64,000 nt of DNA from Armatimonadota bacterium (lineage in GTDB: Bacteria; Armatimonadota; Armatimonadia; Armatimonadales; Capsulimonadaceae), in assembly GCA_025354405.1 (NCBI GenBank), contig JANXMY010000190.1:45671-109670 (forward strand), in the 5' to 3' direction. The position numbers and the translations under genes are program-made. This document shows, piece by piece, positions 7,178-15,361 of the stretch; positions within the stretch are counted from its first letter, which is position 1; every line of letters begins with the position of its first letter. The notes beneath the pieces were generated by a model, which worked only from the letters and a program-made list of their open reading frames with translations, searched no databases and was not told where the DNA came from.

Positions 7178-9751
7178 TCAATGCAGACGAGCAGACAGCA
7201 GATTGGCAGCCGTTTCTGCAAACTGCCGCTCGTGTCCATCGAATCCATGGCTCTGGGGTGCACGCACAAAAATGAAAACAGCACGCTGAGTTTCTCCTGC
7301 GAGCACGGGCACGACCAGCGCCGGAGCGGCCGGGTCGGAGGGGAGCTGGCTCAATTGATGCGAACTCTCCACTTGTGTGGCCAGATCCCGAAGCAGCGTG
7401 TCTATCGCCTCCGCTTGTTCTAAATCCAATGCCTCCACGCGGCGATACAGGTGTGTTTCAGATGATGGAGCAAACCACCGCAGCACACCGGCATCGGCAC
7501 GTATCGCGCTACCCACCAAGCGTAGGACATCAGGGAGAAGTTCCGGAGCAGCCTGTGCAAGGCGTGAAGCAAGTGCGCTCAGGGCTTCGAGGTCGTCTAG
7601 GCGGCGGCTTGCCTGTTCGACCAGCAGTGCATTTTGCAGCCCGATACTCGCCTGGCTGGCAAATGTCAGCATCAGCCGCATCTCATCCGGTGTAAAGCGG
7701 CGAGGCTCCCGTGTGTAGACTTCCAGCACACCGAGCATATCTTTTCCCAGCTTCAGAGGGACCCCTAAATAGCCTGTGATCCGCTCCCGAATCGCAAAGG
7801 ATGGCAGAACAAAGCGCAGGTCCTGAGAAAAATCTTCCACGGTCAGAGAGCGGCAGCGACGCGCAACAAACGCCGTGGGAGTCTCCGGGCCCCGTCCGCT
7901 TTCGGAGGCAGCAACCGTCGGCAGTGCCGAAAGTGCCGATTTAAAATTTGACGCTGCACGGGGAACGAGGTTCCCCTGAGCATCGAGTGCCAGCAGAATA
8001 CTCCGGTCGGCTCCGGTCATTTCCAGTGCCAGGTCTGCGATTGTCTGCGCCGTCTTGCGGCCATCCAGCGAAGACCCCAGGGCACGGGCGATGCGCCGAA
8101 CCCCTTTTCGAATCTCCTCCGTCTTATGCCGCGCCTCTTCATACATCTGGGCGTTCGCGATCGCCGCCCCGACTTGATTGGCAATGGTGTACAGCAGCTC
8201 CATTTCGCCGACCGTAAAGAGGCGGCGGCGGCTGCTCATGGCATGGAGAACGCCGATCACATGATCGCCCGATTGAAGCGGCACGCTGACTAGTGATGTT
8301 ACGCCTTCACTGTGGATCGGGCAGGAACGATTTCGATGGTCTGCAGAGACGTCCTGAACTGCGGTCGGGGTTTCAAATTCCAGCACCCACCCGGCAATAC
8401 CTTCGCCCATGCGCGGCTTCATACTCTGGGCCGTTTCGCTGCGAATATTGCGGGAGACTTTGATTTCCAGGCAGTCGTCATTGGGATTATAGAGGAAGAG
8501 GGCGAACTTGTCCACATGCAAAAGTGCCAGGACGCTGTCAGCGACGAAATGGATCACACGGTTAAGGCTAAGGGTCGCTCCAATGGACTGCGACAGTTCA
8601 TAGAGTGCCGCCGCTTCCTGCGCCCGCCTCGTGGCATCCTCGTAGAGCCAGGCATTTTCGAGGGCGACTGCCGCCTGACTGGCCACTGCCGAAAGAAGCG
8701 ATGCGTCCGCTGCACTGTAAGCACCCGCCTGCCGGGAGCCGACCACGAGAAGACCCTCCGCGACTGACCGGGCCACCATCGGTGCCAGCAGCAGAGAACG
8801 CATTCCTGGCAACGGCGTGTCATCCTGGGAATCTTCCTGGACATCGTTCAAAAGAAGCGGCTGACCCGCCGCCAGGGTCCGTGCAGCCAGCCCCGTTCCT
8901 TCGCCGGACATCTGCCGATCGTGGTCTTCCTCGCCGAGGCCGCGATCTGCTCCAATATAAAAACGGGTGCGCTCATCGTTTAGCAGGTAGACAGCCCCCG
9001 CTGTCATCTCCATGCTGTCAGAGACGGTCGCGAGAACGCTGCCGAGGACTTCCTGCACGTTCAGGGAGGAGGAAGTTGTCTGGGCAGCTCGGAAGAGGAT
9101 ATCGCGCTCCTGCTGCTTCTGGGTCGCCAGTTTTTTAAGTTCGTCGGTATAAAGAGCCTGCGCGGCGAGATTGGCCAGAGTTTGCAGGCAAAGGAGATCC
9201 GCCCCACTGAAGGCACCGTCATCCAGCCGGTTAAGAACGCTGAGTGCTCCGGCGGGCCGTCCGCCAAGAAAGACAGGGACGACCAGCGCAGAGCGCAATC
9301 CGATGGCAGCAATCGTGGGATCAGAAGGTTCAGCCGTTGTCGGCTCCGGGTGGTGGGAAAGATACAGCTCTCCGGTAAGGGCAGTATGTCCCGCGAGGGC
9401 ATCTTCCACACGCACAGTCTGGCCGACGATGTCTGCAGCGTCCAGCCCCGAAACGGCAGCGAAATCCAGCAGGGAGCGTGTGGGGTCGAGCAGACACACC
9501 GCAGCACTGCCGGCTTCGGTGAGTGCTCGGGCCTTTTCGGCGATCAGTGCCAGGGGCAGGCGCGGGTCGGTCTGCCGCGCAACGGCTCCAACCACCTCAT
9601 GAAGTGCAGTCAGATGGCGGTCCAGCGTCAGGCCTCTGGGCAGCGGCACAAGCACTGCTGACAGCGTACCGGCAGAGGCTTCTGAGCCGGAGATATTTTC
9701 AGAATTTTGGGCGGTTTCGGAAACGATCGAGGGCAACAGTCTGTCCTTCAT
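7178..9751 (-). CDS. Five-GAF-domain sensor protein without an output domain
   Basis: An 857-aa soluble protein made almost wholly of GAF domains. Four are clear, at roughly residues 60-200, 225-370, 395-545 and 560-710, each ending in the FASQA/NLAAQA-type helix and joined by short coiled linkers such as ALYELSQSIGATLSLNRV. A fifth, more degenerate one fills 720-857. There is no histidine kinase, PP2C, GGDEF or HTH region. GAF domains bind small ligands or sense redox. Because the gene directly downstream is an RsbW-type ATPase, I infer it acts upstream of a partner switch. The ATG has an AAGAGG Shine-Dalgarno and a promoter about 70 bases upstream. Ligand unknown. Confidence 0.85.
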   Translation of the reverse strand: MKDRLLPSIVSETAQNSENISGSEASAGTLSAVLVPLPRGLTLDRHLTALHEVVGAVARQTDPRLPLALIAEKARALTEAGSAAVCLLDPTRSLLDFAAVSGLDAADIVGQTVRVEDALAGHTALTGELYLSHHPEPTTAEPSDPTIAAIGLRSALVVPVFLGGRPAGALSVLNRLDDGAFSGADLLCLQTLANLAAQALYTDELKKLATQKQQERDILFRAAQTTSSSLNVQEVLGSVLATVSDSMEMTAGAVYLLNDERTRFYIGADRGLGEEDHDRQMSGEGTGLAARTLAAGQPLLLNDVQEDSQDDTPLPGMRSLLLAPMVARSVAEGLLVVGSRQAGAYSAADASLLSAVASQAAVALENAWLYEDATRRAQEAAALYELSQSIGATLSLNRVIHFVADSVLALLHVDKFALFLYNPNDDCLEIKVSRNIRSETAQSMKPRMGEGIAGWVLEFETPTAVQDVSADHRNRSCPIHSEGVTSLVSVPLQSGDHVIGVLHAMSSRRRLFTVGEMELLYTIANQVGAAIANAQMYEEARHKTEEIRKGVRRIARALGSSLDGRKTAQTIADLALEMTGADRSILLALDAQGNLVPRAASNFKSALSALPTVAASESGRGPETPTAFVARRCRSLTVEDFSQDLRFVLPSFAIRERITGYLGVPLKLGKDMLGVLEVYTREPRRFTPDEMRLMLTFASQASIGLQNALLVEQASRRLDDLEALSALASRLAQAAPELLPDVLRLVGSAIRADAGVLRWFAPSSETHLYRRVEALDLEQAEAIDTLLRDLATQVESSHQLSQLPSDPAAPALVVPVLAGETQRAVFIFVRAPQSHGFDGHERQFAETAANLLSARLH

Positions 9752-9801
9752 GCCCTCTTCCCACCGGGAAAGACTCGGCGTGACAAAATGGGGGCGGGTG
9801 C

Positions 9802-9830
9802 TTGCACGAATGTCGTCATTGTGTCATAAT
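9802..9830 (+). promoter_or_regulatory. Sigma-70 type promoter for the outer-membrane protein gene
   Basis: TTGCAC (9802-9807), a 17-base spacer and CATAAT (9825-9830) predict transcription toward the porin-like gene, leaving a leader of about 65 bases. The 12-base dyad CAGACCAGTCTG starts immediately after the -10 box and is a candidate operator. Confidence 0.65.
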
Positions 9831-9846
9831 CAGACCAGTCTGTCAA
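9818..9846 (-). promoter_or_regulatory. Sigma-70 type promoter for the GAF-domain gene
   Basis: On the minus strand TTGACA (9846-9841) is followed after exactly 17 bases by CACAAT (9823-9818), giving a start about 60 bases ahead of the GAF gene. It overlaps the plus-strand promoter listed separately, so the two hexamer pairs interleave. Confidence 0.65.
9831..9842. repeat. Dyad CAGAC-CA-GTCTG between the opposed promoters
   Basis: Perfect five-base inverted arms separated by CA. It lies at the plus-strand transcription start and between the -35 and -10 boxes of the minus-strand promoter, so a protein bound here would block both. The regulator is unknown. Confidence 0.5.
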
Positions 9847-9902
9847 GTCGTCTTTCGGGTTGGTGACGGAAGTCTCTCCCCGGGAACCCATAAAGTGCTT
9901 TT

Positions 9903-11084
9903 ATGTCTTTCGTCCGCCTGATGAACCACACGGCTCTGCTTCTGCTCGCACTCTCCCCGCTCGCAGTGACCGAGGCACAGACCCCGGCAGTGATTTCCCT
10001 CAAACCAAATCCTGCGACGATAATTTCTTTGCCGCCGCCAACGGACCAGCCTCCGCCGGAATCTCCACTCCCCGACCCCATTCCAATCGGACCGGGTTTT
10101 CTGATCAATGGGGCATTGGACCTTCGCACACGAACGGCTGACACCGGGCGAACGGGCGGATTCTGGCTCAACACGGCAGAACTGGATATTCAGCACAACA
10201 TCACGCACCGTAAAACGGCCAGGGGAAATATTTACCTGCAGCTTCTCGCAGAGGATGCACCGGACATTCCACACGGCAGCGACATTCAGATTGGCGAAGC
10301 CTATGTCACCTACCGCCTCCCTATCGAGGCGGATTTCAATTCGACGGCCTATGTTAAAGCGGGGCAATTTCAGATCCCATTCGGCCTGCTGGCCGTTTAT
10401 GACCCGCACCTGCAGATACTTCAGCCGCTGAATGCACAGTCTCTCGGCCTTCGGACTGACTTCGGACTCGCAGTCTCCGGTCGGCTCTATGGCTATTTAA
10501 ACTATGACTTTTCGCTAACCACCGGCACCGGCCCAAACCATATTGATGTCAACCCGAGCCGAGTGGTCTGCTTCCGGCTGGGCCGGACATTCACGACCCG
10601 TAACGGCGTCGTCAACATCGGAGGATCGCTGCTTCAAGGCCGTCTTCCCAACACGGATCTGACTGACGACAATCCGTTTGCTGTCGAGCTGCCGCCGTCA
10701 GGTCGAGTTCGTGCTGACCGCCTCGTCAATGGAGATCGTTTCGTCAGTAAAAGTCGTATTGCCGGAGACGTCTCATATGGGTATAACCGAGTAACGGCAC
10801 GCGGCGAGATCGTCGCAGGTGCCGACAAAGACCAGCGTGTGCTGGGTTACTATGCCGAGGGTAACTACCGATTCACGCGTCGTCTGAGCGCCGCAGTCGC
10901 ACGCTCCCTGTTTATCTACCCGACCGGAAACAGTAATGCCACTCGCGAGTCAGTCGGCCTGACTTATGCTGGCAGCCGCAACTTGACTATTCGCGGCCTG
11001 TATCAATATTTACGCGATGTCCCACGTGATGAAGACGGCCGTGTCCGGCACCGCTTCACCGTGCAAGTTTTATTACGATTCTAA
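9903..11084 (+). CDS. Secreted outer-membrane beta-barrel (porin-like) protein, 393 aa
   Basis: Predicted outer-membrane protein. The first 26 residues form a Sec signal peptide ending near TEAQ. A proline-rich linker follows (PPPTDQPPPESPLP, about 45-60), and then alternating hydrophobic/polar strands to the end, with AYVTYRLPIEADFNSTAYVKAGQFQIPFG resembling phosphate-selective porin O/P barrels. The final residue is Phe in VQVLLRF, the classic C-terminal signature for BAM-dependent insertion. It stands alone downstream of its own promoter; the next gene begins 35 bases later and may be co-transcribed. Solute specificity cannot be read from sequence. No clear Shine-Dalgarno is visible, and an ATG six codons in is an alternative start. 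Confidence 0.75.
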   Translation: MSFVRLMNHTALLLLALSPLAVTEAQTPAVISLKPNPATIISLPPPTDQPPPESPLPDPIPIGPGFLINGALDLRTRTADTGRTGGFWLNTAELDIQHNITHRKTARGNIYLQLLAEDAPDIPHGSDIQIGEAYVTYRLPIEADFNSTAYVKAGQFQIPFGLLAVYDPHLQILQPLNAQSLGLRTDFGLAVSGRLYGYLNYDFSLTTGTGPNHIDVNPSRVVCFRLGRTFTTRNGVVNIGGSLLQGRLPNTDLTDDNPFAVELPPSGRVRADRLVNGDRFVSKSRIAGDVSYGYNRVTARGEIVAGADKDQRVLGYYAEGNYRFTRRLSAAVARSLFIYPTGNSNATRESVGLTYAGSRNLTIRGLYQYLRDVPRDEDGRVRHRFTVQVLLRF

Positions 11085-11119
11085 ATTTTTACGTCACGCA
11101 CTAGAAAGTACTTGCAACC

Positions 11120-11776
11120 ATGATGATTCGTTCTTGGCATCTTGCCACGGCCTTCACGGCCACTGTTTTTGTCGGAGCAGGCCTTCAGGCTGCACCCTCC
11201 CCCGCACTTCATATTCGCGGTACGATTCAGCTCGTACAAGGCAAAGTCCTGTCCCTCTCGACGGCAGCCGGGCCCATCCGTGTACAGCTTCCCCCAAAAC
11301 CCTTCATCGTCGCCGTCATCCCCTCTGACCGGGCACATATCAAGGACGGCACATTTCTCGGTATCGCCTCCGTGCCGGGACTAGGCGGAACCCAGCGTGC
11401 TCGAGAAGTCGTCGTTTTCCCGGAAGCGGGTCGCGGCACAGGCGAAGGCAGCTACGCCTGGGATCTGCCCGGTGGCGGAGCGGCAGGCCATTCCAAGATG
11501 ACCAATGGCACCGCGATGCACTCCAAGATGACCAATGGCACCGCTCATAAGTCCAGTGGTGACGCCCTGACTTTGCAGTACAAGAGTGGCACTGGAACCG
11601 GATCGCAGACCATCACTCTCCCGGCGAATATCCCCATCGTCACCTTTGCTCCGGGTCAAATGTCGCTGCTCAAGCCGGGTGCACACGTCTTTATCGCCGG
11701 CCATCATCTGCCAAACGGCATGACAATCGCCGACCGTGTCCTTGTTGGAAAGAACGGCCTTGTACCGCCAATGTAA
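11120..11776 (+). CDS. Secreted protein with internal 10-aa duplication, unknown function
   Basis: I do not recognise a family with confidence. The 218-aa product has a signal peptide (cleavage near GLQA, residue 24). It then has two similar small beta-rich segments, IRGTIQLVQGKVLSLST near 32 and ITLPANIPIVTFAPG near 168, reminiscent of DUF5666/OB-like folds. In the middle SKMTNGTA occurs twice in tandem (about residues 130-147), encoded by an almost perfect 30-base duplication, in a Gly/His/Ser-rich linker. It follows the porin-like gene and may share its transcript. Periplasmic or surface location is likely; function unknown. Confidence 0.6.
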   Translation: MMIRSWHLATAFTATVFVGAGLQAAPSPALHIRGTIQLVQGKVLSLSTAAGPIRVQLPPKPFIVAVIPSDRAHIKDGTFLGIASVPGLGGTQRAREVVVFPEAGRGTGEGSYAWDLPGGGAAGHSKMTNGTAMHSKMTNGTAHKSSGDALTLQYKSGTGTGSQTITLPANIPIVTFAPGQMSLLKPGAHVFIAGHHLPNGMTIADRVLVGKNGLVPPM

Positions 11777-11889
11777 GGTAACCTGACACACGCAGACTGG
11801 AAGTCATCAGCCTGCCTTCCAATCCGAAGTTTAGCCCAGTGACTGCCCACCAGGATATTCTGCATTTCTAAAGCATTCAGGAGAAATCA

Positions 11890-12876
11890 ATGAATTACGC
11901 TAAGCTGGGAAAAACCGGCCTCAAAGTCTCGAGAATCTGCCTCGGGTGCATGACTTATGGCATCCCTGAACGCGGCAATCATCCCTGGACACTCGACGAA
12001 TCGGAGAGCCGCCCATTTATCGAACGGGCATTAGAGCTAGGTATCAATTTCTTTGATACGGCCAATGTCTATTCCGATGGCACCAGCGAAGAGATTTTAG
12101 GCCGCGCCCTGCGCGACTTCAGCACACGCGACTCGGTGGTCATCGCGACGAAGGTACATGGCCGTATGCGCCCCGGCCCGAATGGAGCAGGTCTGTCGCG
12201 CAAGGCAATATTCGCGGAGATCGATGCCAGCCTGCGACGACTGGGCACAGATTATGTGGACCTGTACCAGATACACCGATGGGACGGCGAAACGCCAATT
12301 GAGGAGACTTTGGAGGCACTGCACGATCTGGTGAAAGCCGGCAAAGTGCGTTATCTCGGGGCATCCTCGATGTACGCCTGGCAGTTCTGTCAATCCCTTT
12401 ATCTGGCTGACCTGCATGGCTGGACACGCTTCGTTTCCATGCAAGACCACCTGAATCTCCTCAGCCGCGAAGAGGAGCGGGAGATGCTCGGGCTCTGCAC
12501 AGCGGAAGGCATCGGGGTGCTGCCCTGGAGTCCTCTGGCTCGGGGCCGTCTGACCAGGCCCTGGGAGGACGAACCCAGCACAAAACGGGGCGAGACGGAC
12601 GAGTTCGGCAAAACCCTATACCAGGGAGCGGAAGATTCCGATCGCGCAATTGTGAAGCAGGTAGGCCTGATTGCGGCGGCAAGGGGAGTTCCCCGCGCAC
12701 AGGTCGCGCTGGCCTGGGTGCTTTCCAAACCGGTGGTAACGTCACCGATCATCGGAGCGTCGAAGCCGCATCATTTGGAAGACGCCGTAGCGGCACTGGA
12801 AATCAAACTTACGCGAGAAGAGATCGCCGCTCTGGAAGGGCCGTATGTGCCGCATGCTGTGAGCGGGTTTTCGTGA
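11890..12876 (+). CDS. Aldo/keto reductase
   Basis: NADPH-dependent aldo/keto reductase with a TIM-barrel fold, 328 aa. The catalytic tetrad is intact: Asp56 in INFFDTANVY, Tyr61, Lys88 in ATKVHG and His129 in YQIHRW. The dinucleotide-binding C-terminal part contains SPIIGASKPHHL. It most resembles the YajO/YghZ-type group acting on broad aldehydes and ketones. Shine-Dalgarno AGGAGAAATCA precedes the ATG. The following gene starts at or just after its stop, so the two are likely co-expressed. The 113 bases before it hold no clear promoter. Physiological substrate unknown. Confidence 0.93.
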   Translation: MNYAKLGKTGLKVSRICLGCMTYGIPERGNHPWTLDESESRPFIERALELGINFFDTANVYSDGTSEEILGRALRDFSTRDSVVIATKVHGRMRPGPNGAGLSRKAIFAEIDASLRRLGTDYVDLYQIHRWDGETPIEETLEALHDLVKAGKVRYLGASSMYAWQFCQSLYLADLHGWTRFVSMQDHLNLLSREEEREMLGLCTAEGIGVLPWSPLARGRLTRPWEDEPSTKRGETDEFGKTLYQGAEDSDRAIVKQVGLIAAARGVPRAQVALAWVLSKPVVTSPIIGASKPHHLEDAVAALEIKLTREEIAALEGPYVPHAVSGFS

Positions 12877-12899
12877 CACGCGGCAGGTATAATAGACCT

Positions 12900-13379
12900 A
12901 TGCCCTCTGCTGACACACTTCCTGCATCACCGATAAAACCCACCGCCTCACCTTTCTGGAAATGGCTGATGCGTCTTTCCGGCACGCTCGCGATTGCGCT
13001 GTTTCTGACGCCCTCGTTTTATGTCGTCAAGTACTACGCCTTTGACTTGCCACGAGAGAAAGCAATTGCCGCGCCGGGTTCTGCGAAGTGGAATAACGAT
13101 CCACAGAACCCGGATTCGATGATGGCTGAAGTTCAGGCGGCGAAGCAGCCGCCTCACGGAGAGGCCGCGCAGGGGCAGTCTGATCGCATTCAAGCAATTC
13201 GGGAATTAGGAAAAACGCTTCGTCTGCCAGGTATGGGCTGGCGCCGCCCTATGGAATCACTTTCGGCAAAAGCCGCACTGGCAGAGTTGGCTTCTCATTG
13301 CATCGATCCAAAAGTCAAATCAGCGGCAGCAGAGGAACTCAGAAACCTAGCGCGTGGCGGGGCGACCCTTCAGCGATAA
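12900..13379 (+). CDS. Small single-pass membrane protein, hypothetical
   Basis: A 159-aa protein without a recognisable family. A Pro/Ser/Thr-rich N-terminus is followed by one transmembrane helix (SGTLAIALFLTPSFYVVKYY, roughly residues 27-46) and a soluble C-terminal tail. The tail's last 40 residues are alanine-rich and helical, with a HEAT-like look (AKAALAELASHCIDPKVKSA). Two starts are possible: the ATG chosen here, or a GTG at 12873 that overlaps the preceding stop as GTGA and adds nine residues. A TATAAT lies six bases before the ATG, which would suit leaderless transcription, although coupling through the GTG is equally plausible. Confidence 0.6.
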   Translation: MPSADTLPASPIKPTASPFWKWLMRLSGTLAIALFLTPSFYVVKYYAFDLPREKAIAAPGSAKWNNDPQNPDSMMAEVQAAKQPPHGEAAQGQSDRIQAIRELGKTLRLPGMGWRRPMESLSAKAALAELASHCIDPKVKSAAAEELRNLARGGATLQR

Positions 13380-13407
13380 CGAGGTGGCGGGTTGAAAAGG
13401 TCGATAT

Positions 13408-14631
13408 TTGAAACGAACGCCGGGACTGGCTTTTATCTTTGTTACACTGCTGATCGATGTTCTCGGGTTCGGACTGCTGGTTCCCATTCTGCCGAAGTTC
13501 GTCGCGATGCTTTCCCACGGCAGCATCAGTGCCGGAGCACGGGACTACGGCTGGTTGTTGTCGCTTTACGGGGCGATGCAATTTTTGTTTTCCCCACTCT
13601 TAGGATCATTGAGTGACCGCTTTGGACGCCGCCCGGTGCTGCTGCTGTCCCTGTTCTTTACAGGTGTCGACTATGTGATCATGGCACTCGCCCCAAGCCT
13701 GATCTGGCTTTACATCGGGCGCACACTCTCGGGAATCACTGGGGCAAGTTTCACGGCGGCCTCAGCATATATCGCGGATGTCAGCCCGCCGGAGAAGCGG
13801 GCGCAGAACTTTGGGCTGATCGGCGCCGCCTTCGGGGTCGGTTTTATCATTGGCCCTGCTCTCGGCGGCCTGCTGGGTGAATGGGGCGAACGTGTGCCGT
13901 TCTGGGCTGCTGCGGGATTGTCGTTTGCAAATCTTCTCTATGGGATATTTATCCTGCCGGAGTCGCTGAAACCGGAAAACCGGCGTCCGCTTCGCATCAG
14001 GGAAGCGAATCCTATCGGAGTCTTCACCGTGCTGGGAAAATACCCGCTGGTCTGGGGCCTCGCCGGGACCCTGGCGGCGAGCAACTTGGCTCTTCAGTGC
14101 CTTGCCAGTACCTGGGTGCTCTGGGGGACAGATCAATTCGGCTGGGGCACGCGTGCAAACGGCCTCTCTTTAGGGGCCTTTGGGGCAGTCTCCCTGATCT
14201 TCCAGGCAGGACTGGCCCGCTATTTACTGCCCCGCCTTGGCGAAAAGCGGGCAGTCATCATCGGCCTTGCCGTCGGGGTGCTGGAATATGCCGGCTATGG
14301 CCTGGCGACACAGGGATGGATGGTCTATGTGATTATGCTGATGGCAGGCCTCTCCTATCTGGTCGGACAGGCAGCGCAGAGCATTCTGTCGCATCAAGTC
14401 GGCGATGATGCCCAGGGAACACTCCAAGGGGGACTGACAAGTCTGAACAGCCTCACAGGGATCGCTGGCCCGATACTCGCGACAGCGCTGTTTGCCTATT
14501 ACACCCGTCCCCATGCCCCTCTGCACCTCCCAGGCATTCCGTTCTTTTTGGCCTCGGCTCTGGATGCCGTCGCTCTTGTCCTAGCTATTCGTGCGCTGGC
14601 CACGCGCCGAGGCCCTGTTTCTGCCACATGA
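13408..14631 (+). CDS. MFS drug:proton antiporter (TetA/DHA1-like)
   Basis: Twelve-helix major facilitator transporter, 407 aa. Helix 1 reads [16 protein letters not shown], with the acidic residue typical of DHA1/TCR exporters. Loop 2-3 carries motif A as [11 protein letters not shown], and helix 5 carries the antiporter motif C region [16 protein letters not shown]. It probably exports small hydrophobic compounds using the proton gradient; the tetracycline-family resemblance does not prove resistance. The TTG start is chosen because AAGG lies seven bases upstream and it gives the usual N-terminal length. The next gene overlaps its stop as ATGA, so exporter and phosphopantetheinyl transferase are coupled. 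Confidence 0.88.
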   Translation: MKRTPGLAFIFVTLLIDVLGFGLLVPILPKFVAMLSHGSISAGARDYGWLLSLYGAMQFLFSPLLGSLSDRFGRRPVLLLSLFFTGVDYVIMALAPSLIWLYIGRTLSGITGASFTAASAYIADVSPPEKRAQNFGLIGAAFGVGFIIGPALGGLLGEWGERVPFWAAAGLSFANLLYGIFILPESLKPENRRPLRIREANPIGVFTVLGKYPLVWGLAGTLAASNLALQCLASTWVLWGTDQFGWGTRANGLSLGAFGAVSLIFQAGLARYLLPRLGEKRAVIIGLAVGVLEYAGYGLATQGWMVYVIMLMAGLSYLVGQAAQSILSHQVGDDAQGTLQGGLTSLNSLTGIAGPILATALFAYYTRPHAPLHLPGIPFFLASALDAVALVLAIRALATRRGPVSAT

Positions 14632-15296
14632 AGAACCGATTTCAGACTGCGAGAACGCACTGGGTCCCGGCGGCGGGGATGCCTGAATGGCCGCAGGGCG
14701 AAGTACATCTCTGGCGCATAGATCTCCGAACTGCTCCCACTAACACCTCCGTTCTCTCGTCCGATGAGCAGGCACGGCCAGCGCATTTCCAGCAGACTCG
14801 CAGCCTCCTGCGCACCCTGCTTGGGCACTATTATAGTCAGCCGCCCCAAAGTCTGCACTTCGACTATGGAACCAGCGGCAAGCCATTTCTCTCCTCTCCT
14901 CCGTTACTCTCCCCTCAGCCGACACGGGAAATATTGCATTTCAACCTTTCCCACGCAGACGAAATGGCACTGATTGCAATAACGGCGAGCGCCGAGGTTG
15001 GGGTCGATGTGGAAAGACTTCGGTCGGTCGGCCATGCCCAAAAAATCGCCCGGCGCTTTTTCACCGCGAAAGACCTGAGTTGGCTTGAGGAAGAGCCAAG
15101 CGAAGAGCGGTTTTTTCAGGCCTGGACCCGCACGGAAGCCAGGCTGAAAGCGCGGGGAAGGGGGGTATTTGCAGCGTTGAGCGAAGCCGCCCCCGTTTCG
15201 GTGCTGAATATCGACGCTCAGGTGGGCTATGCCGCCGCTGTCGCCGTGCATGGCGAGATGCCGATTCTCAGGTTTTGGGAGTGGAAGCCAGAATAG
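14628..15296 (+). CDS. 4'-phosphopantetheinyl transferase, Sfp type
   Basis: Transfers the phosphopantetheine arm of CoA to carrier proteins. The family motifs are present: FNLSHA (105-110), the Mg-binding GVDVE (Asp127, Glu129) and WTRTEARLKARGRG with Glu170 and Lys174. At 222 aa it is a two-lobed Sfp/AcpT-type enzyme, typical of polyketide, nonribosomal peptide or fatty acid activation. No carrier-protein or PKS/NRPS gene is in the window. Coupling to an MFS exporter suggests a link to a secreted metabolite made elsewhere, which is inference only. The start overlaps the exporter stop by four bases. Confidence 0.92.
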   Translation: MKNRFQTARTHWVPAAGMPEWPQGEVHLWRIDLRTAPTNTSVLSSDEQARPAHFQQTRSLLRTLLGHYYSQPPQSLHFDYGTSGKPFLSSPPLLSPQPTREILHFNLSHADEMALIAITASAEVGVDVERLRSVGHAQKIARRFFTAKDLSWLEEEPSEERFFQAWTRTEARLKARGRGVFAALSEAAPVSVLNIDAQVGYAAAVAVHGEMPILRFWEWKPE

Positions 15297-15300
15297 TTCT

Positions 15301-15337
15301 ACTCTTCAGGAACTTCGGACTCTTCAGGAACTTCGGA
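15301..15337. repeat. 18-nt direct tandem duplication
   Basis: ACTCTTCAGGAACTTCGG occurs twice back to back between the Sfp-type gene and the luciferase-like gene. It would be translated if the downstream gene began at an upstream GTG, giving the repeat LFRNFGLFRNFG. More likely it is a recent slippage duplication in a short spacer. Confidence 0.7.
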
Positions 15338-15361
15338 TCTGCCAGCAAGTGTTATTGCCGT

